64,000 bases of DNA from Aneurinibacillus sp. REN35 (GTDB lineage Bacteria > Bacillota > Bacilli > Aneurinibacillales > Aneurinibacillaceae). The position numbers and the translations under genes are program-made. Shown here piece after piece: positions 43,277 to 52,629 of this stretch (position 1 is the first letter of the stretch; every line of letters starts with the position of its first letter). The notes beneath the pieces were generated by a model, which had not been told where the DNA came from, did not search any database, and was given only the letters and a program-made list of their open reading frames with translations. The DNA lies in assembly GCF_041379945.2 (NCBI RefSeq), contig NZ_JBFTXJ020000001.1, forward strand, positions 558,001-622,000, in the 5' to 3' direction.

Positions 43277-44716
43277 ATGCAAAAGTATCAACTGTTTATT
43301 AACGGAGAATGGCAAGATGCAATCTCAGGTGATGTATACGATGTCGTAAACCCAGGTACAGGTGAAGTAGTAAGCGTAGCACCGTATGGAGACGAACGCG
43401 ATACGGCCAAAGCAATTGAGGCAAGTCATACGGCCTTTAAAGAGTGGGCTGCTACACCTGCGCCAGAGCGGGCAGCCATTATGGTTCGCATGTATGAGTT
43501 GATGCAGAAGCAGCAAGAAGAACTGGCTCGAATGATTTCGCTGGAGATGGGCAAGCCGATTCGGGAATCGCGCGGTGAGGTAAAGATTGCCGCTGACTAT
43601 GTGTTGTGGAATGCCGAAGAAGCTAAGCGTGTATATGGCACGACAATCCCGGCGGGTATGAAGAATAAGCGTCTGCAGGCAATCCGTCAGCCGGTGGGAC
43701 CAGTGGGGGCCATTACCCCTTGGAATTTCCCGTTGTCAATGGTGACGAGGAAGATTGCACCTGCGCTTGCCGCCGGATGCACAGTTGTATTCAAGCCGGC
43801 CAGCCAAACGCCCGGAAGCGCGGTACAGTTCTTCAAAATTGCGGAAGAGGCAGGAATGCCAAAAGGTGTCATCAATCTTGTGATTGGAAGTTCGAGCAAA
43901 ATTGGTCATGCACTGCTTACCGATAAGCGTATCCGTAAAATTACCTTTACCGGCTCTACAGAAATCGGTAAAGAATTGATGAAGCAGGCGGCGGATCAGG
44001 TGAAGCGTGTCTCGATGGAGCTTGGCGGTCATGCTCCGCTCATCGTATTTGAGGATGCGGATCTTGATAGGGCGGTAGATGGAGCGATTGCGAGCAAATT
44101 CCGCAATAGTGGACAAACATGCATTTGCGCCAACCGCATTTATGTTCATGAGTCGATTGAAGAAGAATTTACGAAGCGCTTTACACAAAAAGTAGAGGCG
44201 ATGAAAATCGGCAACGGACTAGAAGAAGATGTGGAGCTTGGGCCGGTGATCGACCAATCTGCGGTGGAGAAGGTTAAAAGCCATGTAGAGGACGCGGTAA
44301 GGAAGGGTGCGCTTGTTGCAACAGGCGGACGCGAGTATACGCCAGAGGGTGGGGAGAAAGGCTTCTTCTATGCGCCGACCATCCTGACAAATGTAAATGA
44401 TGCGATGTTGATTTCGCATGAAGAAACCTTTGGGCCAGTCGCTCCGGTATTTACATTCCGCACAGACGAAGAAGCGATCGAGAAAGCCAATAATACGTTG
44501 TATGGCCTGGCTGCATACTTCTTTACAAAGGACCTGTCACGGGCGACACGCGTAGCCGAAGCGCTTGAATACGGGATTGTTGGTGTTAATGACGCGGTAC
44601 CGACCACTGTCCAGGGGCCGTTTGGCGGTATGAAAGAAAGCGGGATGGGACGTGAAGGTGGTCCAGACGGATTAGCTGACTTCCTTGAAACGAAGTTTAT
44701 CTCCACTGTTATTTAA
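43277..44716 (+). CDS. gabD: Succinate-semialdehyde dehydrogenase (GabD-like)
   Basis: A 479-residue NAD(P)-dependent aldehyde dehydrogenase. The catalytic Glu248 is in MELGGHAP and the nucleophile Cys282 is in GQTCICANR, with a second Cys two residues on, as in redox-switched succinate-semialdehyde dehydrogenases. GAITPWNFPL and FTGSTEIGK bind the cofactor. The C-terminus GGMKESGMGREGGPDGL is typical of GabD. It oxidises succinate semialdehyde to succinate, but other semialdehydes are possible. No gabT is adjacent. A terminator follows. Confidence 0.9.
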   Translation: MQKYQLFINGEWQDAISGDVYDVVNPGTGEVVSVAPYGDERDTAKAIEASHTAFKEWAATPAPERAAIMVRMYELMQKQQEELARMISLEMGKPIRESRGEVKIAADYVLWNAEEAKRVYGTTIPAGMKNKRLQAIRQPVGPVGAITPWNFPLSMVTRKIAPALAAGCTVVFKPASQTPGSAVQFFKIAEEAGMPKGVINLVIGSSSKIGHALLTDKRIRKITFTGSTEIGKELMKQAADQVKRVSMELGGHAPLIVFEDADLDRAVDGAIASKFRNSGQTCICANRIYVHESIEEEFTKRFTQKVEAMKIGNGLEEDVELGPVIDQSAVEKVKSHVEDAVRKGALVATGGREYTPEGGEKGFFYAPTILTNVNDAMLISHEETFGPVAPVFTFRTDEEAIEKANNTLYGLAAYFFTKDLSRATRVAEALEYGIVGVNDAVPTTVQGPFGGMKESGMGREGGPDGLADFLETKFISTVI

Positions 44717-44734
44717 TCATTATTAGGATAAGAA

Positions 44735-44764
44735 GAAAAGCGCCTCCGGAATGGGGCGCTTTTC
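44735..44764. terminator. Rho-independent terminator
   Basis: AAAAGCGCC (44736-44744) pairs with GGGCGCTTTT (44754-44763); the A and T flanks make it possibly bidirectional. Confidence 0.88.
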
Positions 44765-44848
44765 TTACTTTGCAAGAATGGGGTTTAGAGGAGGAGGGGA
44801 AACGGGAAGATAAAAGCGTGTGCTTCCAATTTTGGAAAAGGAGAGGAT

Positions 44849-46000
44849 ATGATGAAAGCAGTAACATACAATGGTGTGCAGGATATGAAAGTACGGGACG
44901 TGCCGGATGCGTATTTGAAGAATACAGACGATATTCTTGTACGTATTACAACGACAGCCATTTGCGGCTCGGATCTTCACCTCTACCACGGACGTATTCC
45001 GGGACTGCCGGAAGGTTCGGTTATTGGACATGAACCGATGGGGATCGTAGAAGAGGTCGGTCCGGATGTAACCCGTGTTAAAAAAGGCGATCGGGTCGTT
45101 ATTCCGTTTAATATCTCTTGTGGTCAATGCTTCTTCTGCCAAAATCATATGGAAAGCCAGTGCGATAATTCGAATGAGAATAATAATGGAGACACAGGTG
45201 CGTATTTTGGTTATTCGGAGACATTTGGCGGCTATCCCGGCGGTCAAGCAGAGATGCTGCGTGTGCCGTATGGTAACTTCATGCCGTTTGTCATCCCGGA
45301 AGACTGTGAGCTTGAAGACGAGAAGCTTTTGTTTCTATCTGATGTCATCCCTACCGCATACTGGGGAGTTAAGAATGCAGGTGTAAAACCGGGGGACACG
45401 GTCATTGTGCTCGGTTCCGGACCTGTGGGACTGCTCACGCAAAAATTCGCTTGGATGGAAGGGGCAGAGCGGGTGATTGCTGTAGATCCGGTAGAATACC
45501 GTCTGGTTCATGCCAAGCGTGTCAATGATATTGAGCCCGTTATCTTTGATACGACGAATGAAAAAGCGGTCGGCATGTATCTTAAAGAGATGACAAAGGG
45601 TGGAGCCGATGTGGTGATTGACTGTGTCGGCATGGATGGCAAGATGTCCACAGTAGAAAAAGTAAGCTCGGCACTCAAACTGCAAGGCGGTAGTTTAGGT
45701 CCGATTACGGTTGCCAGCCAAGCGGTGCGCAAGTTTGGTACGGTGCAGCTTATCGGTGTCTACGGTTCAATAATGAACATGTTCCCGCTTGGAGACTTTT
45801 TCTCTCGCAATATATCAGTGAAGATGGGACAAGCGCCTGTTATCCACTATATGCCGGAGTTGTATGAGAAAATAAAAAAGGAAGAATTTGATCCTTCACA
45901 CATTATTACGCATACGCTGCCGCTTGCGGAAGCGGAGCACGGCTATCGCGTGTTTGACCAAAAAGAGGAGGATTGTATTAAAGTAATCCTCAAGCCATAA
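44849..46000 (+). CDS. Zinc-dependent alcohol dehydrogenase family protein
   Basis: A 383-residue medium-chain dehydrogenase. The catalytic zinc ligands are in AICGSDLHLYHG and IGHEPMG; the structural zinc site is the four-Cys CGQCFFC and ESQC. VLGSGPVGLLTQ binds NAD. The layout, with a NENNNGDTGAYFG insertion and ITHTLPLAEAEHGYRVFD near the end, follows glutathione-independent formaldehyde dehydrogenase-like/YycR-type enzymes. The substrate is uncertain. AAAGGAGAGG precedes two consecutive ATGs; either may be used. Confidence 0.9.
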   Translation: MMKAVTYNGVQDMKVRDVPDAYLKNTDDILVRITTTAICGSDLHLYHGRIPGLPEGSVIGHEPMGIVEEVGPDVTRVKKGDRVVIPFNISCGQCFFCQNHMESQCDNSNENNNGDTGAYFGYSETFGGYPGGQAEMLRVPYGNFMPFVIPEDCELEDEKLLFLSDVIPTAYWGVKNAGVKPGDTVIVLGSGPVGLLTQKFAWMEGAERVIAVDPVEYRLVHAKRVNDIEPVIFDTTNEKAVGMYLKEMTKGGADVVIDCVGMDGKMSTVEKVSSALKLQGGSLGPITVASQAVRKFGTVQLIGVYGSIMNMFPLGDFFSRNISVKMGQAPVIHYMPELYEKIKKEEFDPSHIITHTLPLAEAEHGYRVFDQKEEDCIKVILKP

Positions 46001-46043
46001 TCTCCTTTGCATATATGCAATGAGGTGAATGAGGTGATAGAAG

Positions 46044-46811
46044 ATGATAGGTAGAATAGAAGAAGATTATACGACGCTCAGTCAAGCGGCTGCGCGGCAT
46101 GTATATGAACGGATTCAGAAGAGAAGCCGTATCACGCTTGGTCTTGCTACGGGTGATACGCCGCTTGGGCTGTACCGTGAACTTCTGCGCCTGCATCAAG
46201 AGCACCCAATCAATACAGGGATGCTTACAACTTTTAATTTGGATGAATACGTCGGTGAAGCGCCGGGTTCGCCACACAGTTACCGCTACTATATGAATAA
46301 GCATCTATTTGTTCCCCTTGGCATCCCGCTTGCACAGACGCATGTGCCAAATGGGCTTGCACCTAATATTGAAGCTGAATGTGAGCGATATGAGGTAAGT
46401 ATTGAGACGTGCGGAGGTGTGGACCTGCAGATTCTTGGCGTCGGCCGGAATGGGCATATTGGGTTCAATGAGCCGGGAACATCACTTGACAGTTATACGC
46501 ATGAAGTGGCGCTATCACCATCAACGCGTGAGGCGAATGCCAAGCATTTCGGCTCCATTGCGAATGTACCGCACAGTGCCATCACAATGGGGATCGCCAG
46601 CATTTTGCGCGCGCGTGAGATTCTTTTGCTGGCAAGCGGTCGACAAAAGGCGGAAGCTATGCGCCACTTGTTTGAAGGTGACACAGTTACAAACGACTGG
46701 CCGGTCACGGTGCTCAAGAAGCACCCGGCTGTATATGTGCTGATGGATAAGGATGCCATAGCGATGCTCTCAGATGAAACGATTGAAAACCTTATCTCCT
46801 ATTCTCGTTAA
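46044..46811 (+). CDS. nagB: Glucosamine-6-phosphate deaminase
   Basis: The 255-residue enzyme turns glucosamine-6-phosphate into fructose-6-phosphate and ammonia, a link between amino-sugar use and glycolysis. LATGDTPLGLYREL binds phosphate, FNLDEYVG holds the active-site Asp, and GVGRNGHIGFNEPG is the NagB signature. MGIASILRAREILLLASG completes the fold. GAGGTGAT precedes the ATG. No nagA or regulator is adjacent. A terminator follows directly. Confidence 0.96.
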   Translation: MIGRIEEDYTTLSQAAARHVYERIQKRSRITLGLATGDTPLGLYRELLRLHQEHPINTGMLTTFNLDEYVGEAPGSPHSYRYYMNKHLFVPLGIPLAQTHVPNGLAPNIEAECERYEVSIETCGGVDLQILGVGRNGHIGFNEPGTSLDSYTHEVALSPSTREANAKHFGSIANVPHSAITMGIASILRAREILLLASGRQKAEAMRHLFEGDTVTNDWPVTVLKKHPAVYVLMDKDAIAMLSDETIENLISYSR

Positions 46812-46838
46812 AACCGCCGGTTGATCTGGCGGTTTTTT
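46810..46838 (+). terminator. Rho-independent terminator
   Basis: AAACCGCC (46811-46818) pairs with GGCGGTTT, followed by T, starting at the nagB stop. Confidence 0.92.
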
Positions 46839-46930
46839 CTTTGGGTGAAGGAGTTGACGAGACAAAATAGAATAGATGAAGAGGTATGAAAAATAATAGA
46901 GAACCGACAAGGAAGAGGGATTTGTAACCG

Positions 46931-47659
46931 ATGTTCTATGAAGAAATACAGCCGCAGAAGCTAAAAGACTTTCTTAATGATCCAACGCATGAAACATTCC
47001 GGGATCTTCTTTTGCATAATACGGGAGAAACCGATTTTTTAGATTTTAAGATGAAATGGATTGATCTGACAAAGCTGGCCAAGCATATTCTTGCCATCGC
47101 GAATTCCGGGGGAGGCTGTATCATTGTCGGCGTCAGTCAAAAAAGTGATGGAAGCACTTCGGCTGATGGGTTAGCGCCGAATGATTTTCTTGATAAGGCA
47201 GATGTAGATAATAAGCTAGATAACTATCTGCCTAACTGGCTTACGTATCGTACGGAGGACTTTATTTATGATCATAAGGAAAAGGGTGTGCTCTCAGGGA
47301 AAAGGTTTCAAGTTCTATTGATTGACTATGATCCGAAATATGTTCCATATACATCAATTATCAGCCGTGGCGAGCTTCGCTATGGGGCTATCTATATTCG
47401 GCAGGGTACGAAATCGCTGGAGGCATCAAATGAGAATCTGGTAGAGATGATTCTGCGCAAAGTTAAATCCGGCGGCTCTTATACGACAGAACTTAGTCTT
47501 CAGGAACATTTGACACAGCTTAAGCAATTGTACTATGAGCGAAGCAAGCAGTCGGATGAAGATTATGAGCGGTTTATTGAAGATATGATTTGGCGCAAAC
47601 AGCAGCGGATTGAGCAAATTCTTGATATTGCCCGGCTGAAAGAGGATATGCTGCTGTAA
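46931..47659 (+). CDS. AlbA_2/Schlafen-type (putative DNA/ATP-binding) protein
   Basis: The first 170 residues match the AlbA_2 (Schlafen-like, formerly AAA_4) domain: ETDFLDFKMKW, then KHILAIANSGGGCIIVGV and later YGAIYIRQGTKS. The last 60 residues form a charged helix (LQEHLTQLKQLYYERSKQ). Such proteins are often called transcriptional regulators or nucleases, but few have known roles. It is longer at the C-terminus than a bare domain. GAGGG about 11 bases upstream gives weak support for the start. Not obviously linked to its neighbours. Confidence 0.83.
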   Translation: MFYEEIQPQKLKDFLNDPTHETFRDLLLHNTGETDFLDFKMKWIDLTKLAKHILAIANSGGGCIIVGVSQKSDGSTSADGLAPNDFLDKADVDNKLDNYLPNWLTYRTEDFIYDHKEKGVLSGKRFQVLLIDYDPKYVPYTSIISRGELRYGAIYIRQGTKSLEASNENLVEMILRKVKSGGSYTTELSLQEHLTQLKQLYYERSKQSDEDYERFIEDMIWRKQQRIEQILDIARLKEDMLL

Positions 47660-47760
47660 TCCATGCATGTCGAAATATCACGGAAAAAAAAGGTTGTGTT
47701 CTTCGTCATCCTTCCATACCATCTATAGAGGGAAAAAATAGATCGGTATGGGGGAACATA

Positions 47761-48897
47761 GTGAAAAAATTACAGCGGATGTCGCTTTTGATTATGATAT
47801 CCATCACGATATGCACGGTAGCGTTGTATGCTGCTTCGGCTTCGATTATGAAGACATCAAAACCAGTACTTTCGCAAAACATAGAGGTGGCGGCACCAAA
47901 GAAGCAAACTGCTGTACAGCCGAATGTAGCAGCGGCATCACCCATAACGCTAAAAAAATCGTCGGCTGATATTACCGTAAGTGCTGTGGGAGATGTCACA
48001 ATCGGTACCGATGAGAGCTTTGCTTATGCGGGAAGCTTTCCGCAGGAAGTGGAGAAAAACGGCTATGCCTATTTTGGTAAGCATATCAAAACGATCTTTA
48101 CACAAGATGACCTTACGATTGCGAATTTGGAGACGACGCTGACGACGGCGAAAGCGAAAGCAGCTAAAAAATTCCGTTTTAAAGGTGCGCCGGAATATGC
48201 GCGTATCCTTACTCTATCGGGAATTGATACAGTCAATCTAGCGAACAATCATACGCATGATTATCTGCAGAGAGGATATGAGGATACACGGCGAACGCTT
48301 AAGCAATATGGCATTGGTTATTTTGGTTATACGACGATGTATGTGAAGGAAATAAAAGGGGTATCCGTTGGGATGCTTGGGTATGAAGGATGGGAGAATA
48401 CGGTGAAGCTGCGGCGCACCATTGCCACAGATATTGAGAAGCTGCGTCAAAAGGGTGCGCACATCGTCATTGTTAGTTTTCACTGGGGAGTGGAGCGAAG
48501 CAATCATCCGAATGCGGCACAGAGAGGGTTGGGCAGGCATGCGATTCAGGCGGGAGCTGATCTTGTATTGGGGCATCATCCGCACGTCATACAGGGGATT
48601 GAACAATATAACGGCAAATATATTGTATATAGTCTAGGTAACTTTATGTTTGGGGGAAATCGCAATCCTTCGGATAAAGATACGTTTATCTTCCAGCAAA
48701 CCTTTCATGTACGGGAAGGAAAGCTTGCCGATATAAGAGAGATTCGGCTGATCCCGGCGTCCATTTCTTCGGTAAAGGAGCGGAACAACTATCAGCCGCT
48801 GCCGCTTTCCGGTGCGGAAGGGAAGCGAGTGCTCGCCCGCTTGAAGAAATATACGAACCATGTAGGCGCCTTTGATTGGCGTGCTGTACGGGAGTAG
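47761..48897 (+). CDS. CapA-family metallophosphoesterase-like protein
   Basis: A 378-residue protein with an N-terminal signal anchor (LIMISITICTVALYAASA) and then a CapA/PGA_cap domain: VSAVGDVTIGTD, IANLETTLTT, NLANNHTHD, SFHWGVE and LGHHPHVIQGIE. The family includes CapA of poly-gamma-glutamate capsule export; this isolated gene with no capB/capC neighbour may have another envelope role. All metal-binding motifs are kept. GTG start after GGGGGAA. Monocistronic as far as visible. Confidence 0.9.
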   Translation: MKKLQRMSLLIMISITICTVALYAASASIMKTSKPVLSQNIEVAAPKKQTAVQPNVAAASPITLKKSSADITVSAVGDVTIGTDESFAYAGSFPQEVEKNGYAYFGKHIKTIFTQDDLTIANLETTLTTAKAKAAKKFRFKGAPEYARILTLSGIDTVNLANNHTHDYLQRGYEDTRRTLKQYGIGYFGYTTMYVKEIKGVSVGMLGYEGWENTVKLRRTIATDIEKLRQKGAHIVIVSFHWGVERSNHPNAAQRGLGRHAIQAGADLVLGHHPHVIQGIEQYNGKYIVYSLGNFMFGGNRNPSDKDTFIFQQTFHVREGKLADIREIRLIPASISSVKERNNYQPLPLSGAEGKRVLARLKKYTNHVGAFDWRAVRE

Positions 48898-49004
48898 TGA
48901 AATATACGCTTTTTCGTTAATGCGCAGCGGCATTTTAGATGCTTCTGCGCATTTTGTATTGTAAAGGTTATGAATACAGTAATAATGACTCCTTATTGTA
49001 ATCG

Positions 49005-49028
49005 ACGCAATGCTAATTTGCATTGTGT
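49005..49028. promoter_or_regulatory. Inverted repeat upstream of the chemoreceptor gene
   Basis: ACGCAATGC-6-GCATTGTGT, nine-base arms with one G-T position, about 85 bases before the start. No U-tract follows, so it may be an operator. Confidence 0.4.
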
Positions 49029-49111
49029 TTACACAGTTTTCCAGTGAATACCTTGGCATGGAGATTGCTAAGTAAAAAGTCTGACAAAAAGATAAACAAG
49101 GGAGTTTGATT

Positions 49112-51082
49112 ATGAGGAAATGGTTGCATCTATCCATTAAAAAACGTTTGAACCTTGCTTTTTTGATTCTGCTTCTCATTCCGAGCTTGGCAATCGGTAT
49201 GTTTTCATATAATACCGCCCGGCAAAAAGTACAGGATCAGGTGCTTGGACAGACACAGGGGAACATAGAACTGCTAAATCAACTGGTCACAAGGTTGGTA
49301 GAGCCTCATCTGGAAAACGTTTCCCTTCTCGCAGAAAATATACATGCAGGGATGTATCAAGGGCGACAAAGTCCGCAGATAATGGCGATCGTCCATCAAT
49401 TTCAACGCCTTCACCCGGAAGTAGAGGCTGCCTATGTTGGCACGGAAGCTGGCTTTCTTATTATGGACGGTTCAGAGAAACTTCCGGCTGATTATGATAC
49501 GAGGAAACGCTCATGGTATCAGCAGGGGAGAAGCGGAGGAGATAAGCCTGTAATTACTGATCCGTATGTAGACATGACCACAGGTAAAATTGTTGTCAGC
49601 CTGCTTAAGAAGACAAAGGATGGCTCCGGTGTTGTCGGGATTGATTTAAGCCTAGGGAAACTTGGCGAGATTACAGGTTCCGTCAAAATTGGTAAACAGG
49701 GCTATGCGTTCATTGTAGACCGGCAGAAAAAGGTGCTTGTTCATCCGTACGTAAAGCATGGTGCTGATGCACCAAAAGACATTGTACAGCACTTATTCAG
49801 TACATCGGCCGGAAGGTATGATATGGGAAGCGGCGAACAGCTTACAAAGAACTTTTTTATTACAAATGAAACAACGGGCTGGAAAATCGGCGGAACGATC
49901 GGCATGGAAGAGGTGGATACAGAAGCCCGTCCGATTTTTCTAACAACAATGATTGTGATTGCTGTCGCGCTGTTCCTGGGCGGAATTATGGTATATTTTG
50001 TGATCCGTTCCATTACCCGTCCTCTGCGCCTGCTGGATCATGCGTCTGAGGTTATTAGCAGCGGTAACTTGACAGAGCGTGTATCTCTTGCGTCTACTGA
50101 TGAGCTTGGTCACTTAGGTAAGCGTTTTAATCAGATGGGAGAATCTCTACAGCATGTATTACACGATGTAAGAGAAAAGGCTGAGCTTCTTGCCGCATCT
50201 TCTGAAGAACTCATGCAGGGGGCGCAGGAAACGAGTCATGCTGTTGGGCATGTATCGACTACGATACAGGAAATTGCGGCAGGATCTGAACAGCAGGTGC
50301 AAAGTGTAGAAGATACCTCGGCTACAGTTACTCGCATGTCAGAATCCATGCAGCAAATCGCACAGCATGCGCAGCAGACATCCGCAACCGTAGCGGAGGC
50401 ATCGACAACTGCCTCGCATGGGAACGAGGCGATCCAACTGGCGATTCAGCAGATGCAGCTGATCCATGAAAAAATCAGCGGATTGTCTGATACGATTAAA
50501 AATCTAGATGGACGCTCGCGAGAGATTGAGAATTTCGTAGACATTATCACAGGCATTGCCAGTCAGACGAATCTATTGTCGTTAAATGCCGCAATTGAAG
50601 CGGCTCGGGCAGGAGAGCAGGGCCGGGGATTTGCCGTCGTTGCAGATGAGGTGCGTCAGCTAGCTGACCAATCCTCCCAATCTGCGCGTCACATTACTGC
50701 ACTTATTCAGACGGTGCAGCAGGAAACAAGAATGGCGGTTGCTTCTATGGAGGATGGAGTGCAGGAAGTGAAAAAAGGGATGGATGCGGTACATGCAGCC
50801 GGGCAATCATTCCAGACCATTCATGAATCGATTGACCATGCAGCCGAACAGGTATATGAGGTCTCCGCTTCCGTTCAGACGATAACTGCCGGCGCAGAAG
50901 TCATTACAGCCTCGATCCATACAATTTCAGAGATTGCGGAAACATCTGCAGCCAGCATGCAGGGAGTCTCCGCTACAACGGAGGAACAACTTGCTTCGAT
51001 GGAAGAAATATCGACTTCGGCTGAAGCACTTGCCCGGATGGCCGAGGAACTTGAAGGCATGCTAAAACGATTTACATTATAG
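49112..51082 (+). CDS. Methyl-accepting chemotaxis protein with dCache-type sensor
   Basis: A 656-residue receptor. The first membrane helix (about 14-32) is followed by an extracellular sensor of about 240 residues with [11 protein letters not shown] and [19 protein letters not shown], the dCache signature. A second helix (about 288-308), a HAMP linker and a cytoplasmic signalling domain with the conserved tip [20 protein letters not shown] follow. It should signal to CheA/CheW. There is no C-terminal NWETF-type pentapeptide. AAGGGAG (49098-49104) fits the ATG at 49112 and not the in-frame TTG at 49106. Ligand unknown. Confidence 0.94.
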   Translation: MRKWLHLSIKKRLNLAFLILLLIPSLAIGMFSYNTARQKVQDQVLGQTQGNIELLNQLVTRLVEPHLENVSLLAENIHAGMYQGRQSPQIMAIVHQFQRLHPEVEAAYVGTEAGFLIMDGSEKLPADYDTRKRSWYQQGRSGGDKPVITDPYVDMTTGKIVVSLLKKTKDGSGVVGIDLSLGKLGEITGSVKIGKQGYAFIVDRQKKVLVHPYVKHGADAPKDIVQHLFSTSAGRYDMGSGEQLTKNFFITNETTGWKIGGTIGMEEVDTEARPIFLTTMIVIAVALFLGGIMVYFVIRSITRPLRLLDHASEVISSGNLTERVSLASTDELGHLGKRFNQMGESLQHVLHDVREKAELLAASSEELMQGAQETSHAVGHVSTTIQEIAAGSEQQVQSVEDTSATVTRMSESMQQIAQHAQQTSATVAEASTTASHGNEAIQLAIQQMQLIHEKISGLSDTIKNLDGRSREIENFVDIITGIASQTNLLSLNAAIEAARAGEQGRGFAVVADEVRQLADQSSQSARHITALIQTVQQETRMAVASMEDGVQEVKKGMDAVHAAGQSFQTIHESIDHAAEQVYEVSASVQTITAGAEVITASIHTISEIAETSAASMQGVSATTEEQLASMEEISTSAEALARMAEELEGMLKRFTL

Positions 51083-51090
51083 TAGAGCAC

Positions 51091-51139
51091 AAAAAAACGG
51101 CATTCCTTGCAATGATTCGCATAGGAAATGCCGTTTTTT
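51091..51139. terminator. Bidirectional terminator
   Basis: AAAAAACGGCATTCCT pairs with AGGAAATGCCGTTTTTT (51092-51107 with 51123-51139, one mismatch), serving convergent genes. Confidence 0.93.
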
Positions 51140-51151
51140 CTTTGTTTGCTT

Positions 51152-52390
51152 TTATACGGAAAGCTTCTCTGTCTGCTTGGCGATCCACTGCCGTCCCTCT
51201 GTCATGCGTGCAACGAGCATGCTGCATACATTATCTCCTGTTGCATTCAGCATGGTTGCGGGCGGGTCAATAATCGTACTGATCGCTGCGATAATGGGCA
51301 GTGCTTCTGGTGGAAAGCCGTACAGGGAGATAATGAGCATCTCGCCGATCATGCCCCCGCTTGGGATTGCTCCCATAACCGTGCCGCAGAGAATCGCTAC
51401 CAGTACGGCGCTTGCCAGTGTGCCGAACCCGGAGAAGTCCATCTCGAACACACCGAACAGGAAGGCGATCTTCAAAATACCACCAAGCACCGAGCCATCC
51501 TTATGAATGGCTGCCCCAAGAGGCACCACCGTCTCGCGTATGTCGGCAGGCACGCCCATCGCCCGGGTTGCTTCCAAATTGGCCGGGATAGAGGCAGCGC
51601 TACTGCAGGTTGCAAGAGAAGTCGCTGTCGGTGATAGCATATTGCGCCAGAATATAGAGACACCGCGTCGCTTGCCTGCCATATATGCATATAGCGTAAA
51701 GGCCGCTGCAAAATAAATAAAGGCTGCCGGATAATAAATGGCTGCGGCACGGAAATAATCACCGAGCAGGGTGGGACCGAATTCTCCGATCAACGACGCG
51801 AAATAAGCGCCAAGTCCAATAGGTGCATAGAGCATAATAAGCGAGACAAGCTTCATCATTACCTCTGCACCGGAAGCAAGAAAAGCGGCGAACGGCTTGG
51901 CCTTTTCACCTGTAAAGGAAGCTGCGAGGCCAACGAGAACGGAAAAGAAAATCAGTGCGAGCATATTTTGGCGGGAGAGCAGTTCTCCGAAGTCGGGAAC
52001 AGACAGCATCTGAACCACCTGATCACCGAGTGAGACGTGCTCGATTGCCTGATCCGGCTTGATGAGCGGGATTGTAACACCTTGTGCAGGCGGAATAACC
52101 TTTACAATAACAATCATGACAACGGCAGCAATAGCGCCTGTAAATAGAAATGTCATAAGCATCGATGACATAATTTTGCTAAGACGCTTCACCCCATTCA
52201 TCGCCGCAATGGATGAAGCAATCGTAAAGAATACGAGCGGAACGACCACCGTAAACATCAGATTCAAAAAAATATCACCGAGCGGCTTTAGTACGACGGC
52301 ATCCTTCCCAAGCACATATCCGATTATACCTCCGATAAGAATCGAAGCAAGCAGAATGAGCGGAAAGCGATATGCTTTTAGCACATGCAT
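51152..52390 (-). CDS. Dicarboxylate/amino acid:cation symporter (GltP/DctA family)
   Basis: A 412-residue DAACS-family carrier. Hydrophobic helices alternate with the two re-entrant loops: SSAASIPANLEA (serine-rich hairpin 1) and PSGGMIGEML (hairpin 2), with the TM7 region GSVLGGILKIAFLFG. The NATGDN near the C-terminus is part of the substrate and sodium site. It would import glutamate, aspartate or C4-dicarboxylates. The frame runs to 52486, but AAGGAGGATC before the ATG at 52390 supports the short form. The leader carries an intrinsic terminator between promoter and gene. Confidence 0.93.
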   Translation of the reverse strand: MHVLKAYRFPLILLASILIGGIIGYVLGKDAVVLKPLGDIFLNLMFTVVVPLVFFTIASSIAAMNGVKRLSKIMSSMLMTFLFTGAIAAVVMIVIVKVIPPAQGVTIPLIKPDQAIEHVSLGDQVVQMLSVPDFGELLSRQNMLALIFFSVLVGLAASFTGEKAKPFAAFLASGAEVMMKLVSLIMLYAPIGLGAYFASLIGEFGPTLLGDYFRAAAIYYPAAFIYFAAAFTLYAYMAGKRRGVSIFWRNMLSPTATSLATCSSAASIPANLEATRAMGVPADIRETVVPLGAAIHKDGSVLGGILKIAFLFGVFEMDFSGFGTLASAVLVAILCGTVMGAIPSGGMIGEMLIISLYGFPPEALPIIAAISTIIDPPATMLNATGDNVCSMLVARMTEGRQWIAKQTEKLSV

Positions 52391-52433
52391 AAGTAGATCC
52401 TCCTTATAGGGTATGTCCGTATAAACAGACACG

Positions 52434-52459
52434 AAAAAATGCCGTCCTATCAGACGGCA
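52434..52459 (-). terminator. Intrinsic terminator in the symporter leader (candidate attenuator)
   Basis: On the minus strand TGCCGTC pairs with GACGGCA around a TGATAG loop and is followed by six T. It lies between the promoter (52495-52523) and the start codon (52390). Confidence 0.8.
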
Positions 52460-52494
52460 GGTCTTCCTGGAAAGATTTATGTACAAACAAAAAT

Positions 52495-52523
52495 ATTATA
52501 GTCAATGCAGAGAAAATAGGCAA
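52495..52523 (-). promoter_or_regulatory. Sigma-A promoter of the symporter gene
   Basis: Minus strand TTGCCT (52518-52523), a 17-base spacer and a perfect TATAAT (52495-52500). The leader is about 98 bases. Confidence 0.72.
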
Positions 52524-52629
52524 TACCACAAAGACGATAGAGTAGAAGGGAGCTGCCCGCTCTTTTACTAGCGGCTTGGCATAAGATAGAGAGAAACGAA
52601 GTATTTATTTTAGTAGAGTGGGTGAGGAG

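Noticed and set aside
52391-52486. 32-residue N-terminal extension of the symporter
   Set aside because: The extension would be encoded by the leader hairpin; the strong AAGGAGG before 52390 and family length favour the shorter protein.
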